Shown one piece after another: positions 61,139 through 64,000 of a stretch of DNA of 64,000 bases. Source of the stretch: Stratiolaelaps scimitus (Eukaryota > Arthropoda > Arachnida > Mesostigmata > Laelapidae); the NCBI GenBank assembly GCA_019614645.1, contig JABWDB010000019.1:4634501-4698500 (forward strand). The letters run 5' to 3'. The notes under the pieces are model-generated. The model did not search any database, had not been told where the DNA came from, and worked only from the letters and a program-made list of their open reading frames with translations. How positions within the stretch are numbered: position 1 is the first letter of the stretch; each line of letters opens with the position of its first letter. A program made the position numbers and the translations under genes.

Positions 61139-64000
61139 CACAGCAGAGCTGCGAACACGACGGCAAGCTAGCGGCTAGCCGGCGCGCCAAGGGACCGCAG
61201 CTTTCATTAACAACGGCTACCACTGCAACCATTGCTGCCCGAAGTTGTGGTTGGCGTATCGGTGTGAGTGACTAGTTTCGCTGCTGTCGCTGCGGTGTAA
61301 CGATCCACCGGCCGACCGTCGGCGCCGACGAGAAGCTGGAACAAGCAAAGCGCGATCCGTACGAACTGGCGCGACGGAGCGAACGGCAAACGCCGCTCGG
61401 TCGCTGCGAGACGGCAACCCGCCAAGCATCCAGAAGTCCGCAGGGTGGACTAGTCCAGGGGCCAGCCCGCCGCCATAGAGCCACTGGCGAACCGCCCGAG
61501 CCAGTCGAGAACAAGAGCGATCGTTCTTGAAGAAGCCAAAGGTGGGCCTGGGCAGCTGGTAGATACTGCACAGTCGAGTGGTACTTCGCGCCACGGAGAG
61601 CAGCTGACATATCGCGCCTGGCTTGTTGCGAATGCACGAGTGAACGAAGATTCGTCAATGTGTGCTGCACGATGATAGTCCTGTGCGATTTGATTTCTCC
61701 ATGTGACAATGAATGTGTGTAATGTGCGAATACGTGTAGAATGGGTGTATCGAAACCGATCAGGATATGGTGACGAGGTGACATCACGAGCAGAGACCAC
61801 CGCGAGAGAGGGAGCCGATAGGATGTTGTGCATCTGAGCTGCTTGACGCTGAAACGGATCCCCCCCCCCCCCCTGTGTCAGCCTGTTGGATTTTCCACAG
61901 AGAAAGACGCCGACGGGAGAGGACGTGGTGTACGATAACACAGGCGTAATGTACTTCACAGAGAAAGACAAAGAAATTCATGGGGGAACTAGATAATGAC
62001 GGTGATTCGCACAGCTGTGTTTTTGATCTCATGTATTTGTTTCGGAAAGCGGCGATGATGAAGCCGACCGCTTCATGCTGGAGGCAGCGTTCTTATGGTC
62101 AAACAAACGTCGTGTGTATTATATAAGACCGGTGTGAAATTGCAACCGTTGGCAAATTTGAATCCGTGAAATATACTGATATTATCGTGTTAGTCCCAAG
62201 AACAAAGATCACCTCATGTGGATTATCTGCTGAACGGCGTCGAACGGAGCTAAGACGTATGTGAATGAGGCCCTAATGCAGGTAACTAATTAATTAGGCT
62301 CGTTTTTTTTTTTCGTTGCTGAAACCAAACAAGCCCTCAGTTCAGGCCTGAGTCATTTTGTGCGGCATACAACCGAATCGAAGATATTTGCACGATACTC
62401 GTGATGTGTAGCCACCTCATCGGTGTATCATGCGTCCGATTGGCATTGCCTGCTAGAACGTGCAAATCCAGCAATCGCCGTCAATTTAAATTGCGTTCAT
62501 TTGTTGTGGACAGACGGGAACGGGATAGATCAAGACGATCGAATTTATCGAGGCAACCACAGCGATCGGAGATAGCTTCATGTGCATAGTGCTGCGAGCA
62601 GCTGGTGTGCGAACGTACAGTGCATAGGCTTATATTTCCATATGGTGATCGGTGTAATCTTCTGTCTAAACAGCGACAACATGCCCGCCACTGGCTGCCT
62701 AGGTGGCTGATGAGCCAATGCAGGTATATAGCAGCGGCTAGCATCGGCGCCGTAGAGCGTCATCGGAGCGGAAATCAATAGACGAGCTAGCTGCCGCTTA
62801 CCGCGTACAGCTTGTGTCGGATTATAATAATGGAGTAGAGTTGCTGCTGTCGTAGCTGCTGCTGTGCTCGTGGTATCGTTCGTGGTATTGCTGCCAAGGG
62901 GGGTGTGCTAGCGCGGTAGATAACTACGGCGTGACCGTCAGCGCGATGGCCGCCACTATATCGAGGCCAGAAACCCAGAAATATACATCGTGCAAGGTGG
63001 AGAAGATCGTACAACTTTGGTGGCCTTAAAGGATGACCTTTAAACGGGGGCGGCGGCGGCGGCAGGGGGTGGGGGGGTGTATGAAGGAGATTATGCTTTT
63101 GTACGTAGGGACGCTTACGGCGTATCGTGTCGTACAGTAATGGCAATTTTTTTTTGTCGCGGTACTGGGTCAGTTCACCGCCCCATCTGAATCGTGAGGT
63201 TCCGACATCCACGTCGTAGTACTGGTGGACGTCCTCACCATCAGACGTGATAGCAAGTTTCTTTTTCTCTGTAGATGTGATATCATTGCATTGCCGGCCA
63301 TTCTCATTCGATATTAATCATCACGCTTGGGGTTTAAGCAACAGCTTCTCTCCCCCCGCCCCCCCCCAATAACAAATATCATTAGATTTGTTCAGAAAGA
63401 AGTTATCCTCGTTGTTGCTGCTGCTGCTGCTGCTTTTGCTGGCGTTGCCGATTGATGATAGCGAGATAGACGAACGCAACGGCAAGTCTGGGGTAGCCAA
63501 CACGGGGAAGGAGGGTGAGCGAGGAGCTTCATGTTATCACGTGAAATCCATCTGTTTCACGGCTGGTGGACGTGATGGGACGCTCGTTTGTTGGGCCAAG
63601 CTTAAATGCAACACCCTTCGGCCATCATGGGTCGATCAATTTGTTAGTTAGCCGGCCCCGCAAAAAGGCTGAAATAAACGATTGCTAAAGAACAACGCTG
63701 ACAGACGATACTGGCTGTTGAAGCGGCCTCGCGGAGACGGTAGCAAGCTGCCAAGGAATTGACTGCTCGATGCCAGCAAGTGACAACCCGATCGGCCAGC
63801 ACCGGTGAACTGCGCTCGCTACAATTCTTGTTCATGTTACACGTTAGCTAAGGGCAGGTTTCTTCGTGAGCCTAGCCTAAATGTGAATGGTATCGAACGG
63901 TTGAATATTATTGACCCGGTGCAGCTAAAGAAAGGAGTCGATTCGCATGATGCGTGTCTCGATTAGCTTTGTTATCGACTAGTAGAAGCGAGCAGCAACA

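Larger units (their letters stand above)
57905..64000. other. AT-rich, then CpG-rich block at 59.6-63.7 kb
   Basis: 57.9-59.5 kb is AT-rich without features beyond one hairpin. 59.6-63.7 kb is CpG-richer with CT, GAT, GTT and CTG repeats and a C14 run at 61,860-61,873. Minus frames of 171-173 codons at 61.27-61.97 kb overlap each other and lack an ATG at a sensible place. The block may be a promoter and first-exon region. Confidence 0.4.

Noticed and set aside
61272..61971. Minus frames of 171 and 173 codons
   Set aside because: They overlap heavily in different frames, do not begin at ATG in a sensible context and resemble no family. Probably GC-rich promoter-type DNA.
63388..63651. Leu10 signal-peptide-like frame
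   Set aside because: The Leu run comes from a CTG repeat, the frame begins at TTG rather than ATG, and the opposite strand gives an equally long Ser-rich frame.

Overview
The window is eukaryotic, almost certainly arthropod, DNA. Coding is sparse, introns run to kilobases with GT/AG borders, CpG-richer blocks alternate with AT-rich ones, and there are many long (AT)n microsatellites, a dead mariner element and truncated non-LTR retroposons. A mite or other arachnid fits the intron sizes and repeat style, but nothing seen fixes the taxon. No rRNA, tRNA, CRISPR or prokaryotic operon structure was seen.

One protein-coding gene is secure. It is a plus-strand, three-exon SMYD-type gene (MYND zinc finger plus SET domain) with exons at 10,837-11,001, 17,259-17,396 and 18,101-19,198, followed by poly(A) signals near 19.74-19.80 kb. 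Exon 2 is only 138 bp and lies between two large blocks of non-coding DNA. It supplies the last His and Cys of the MYND finger, which completes the domain exactly. The SET core has an altered SAM-binding motif, so the protein may be a divergent or non-catalytic member, perhaps of the arthropod-specific SMYD group. Intron 1 (6.3 kb) holds a 19-bp hairpin, several microsatellites and a 161-bp retroposon with a perfect 15-bp target-site duplication.

At 20,607-21,721 there is a full-length but frameshifted mariner-family transposon with TA duplications and matching ends. All three catalytic-Asp motifs can be found, but not in one frame. Three copies of a previously unnamed short retroposon family lie at 5.4, 17.0 and 45.4 kb. 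Two carry clear target-site duplications, and the 45.4-kb copy has the internal inversion typical of twin-primed LINE insertion. A perfect 17-bp stem with a 2-nt centre is at 57,869-57,904.

The rest is mostly intergenic or intronic. Open frames of 100-180 codons on both strands are common in the GC-richer parts, so length alone does not indicate a gene here. Candidate exons are listed only where something beyond length supports them: a splice site in the right phase, a signal peptide or a weak family resemblance. These are an ATG-initiated 187-codon frame at 48.7 kb with a weak SMYD C-terminal resemblance, a minus-strand pair at 8.1-8.8 kb, a cysteine-bearing minus-strand pair at 35.6-36.1 kb, a signal-peptide exon at 51.4 kb, and terminal-exon-like segments at 46.8 and 60.4 kb. 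All carry low confidence.
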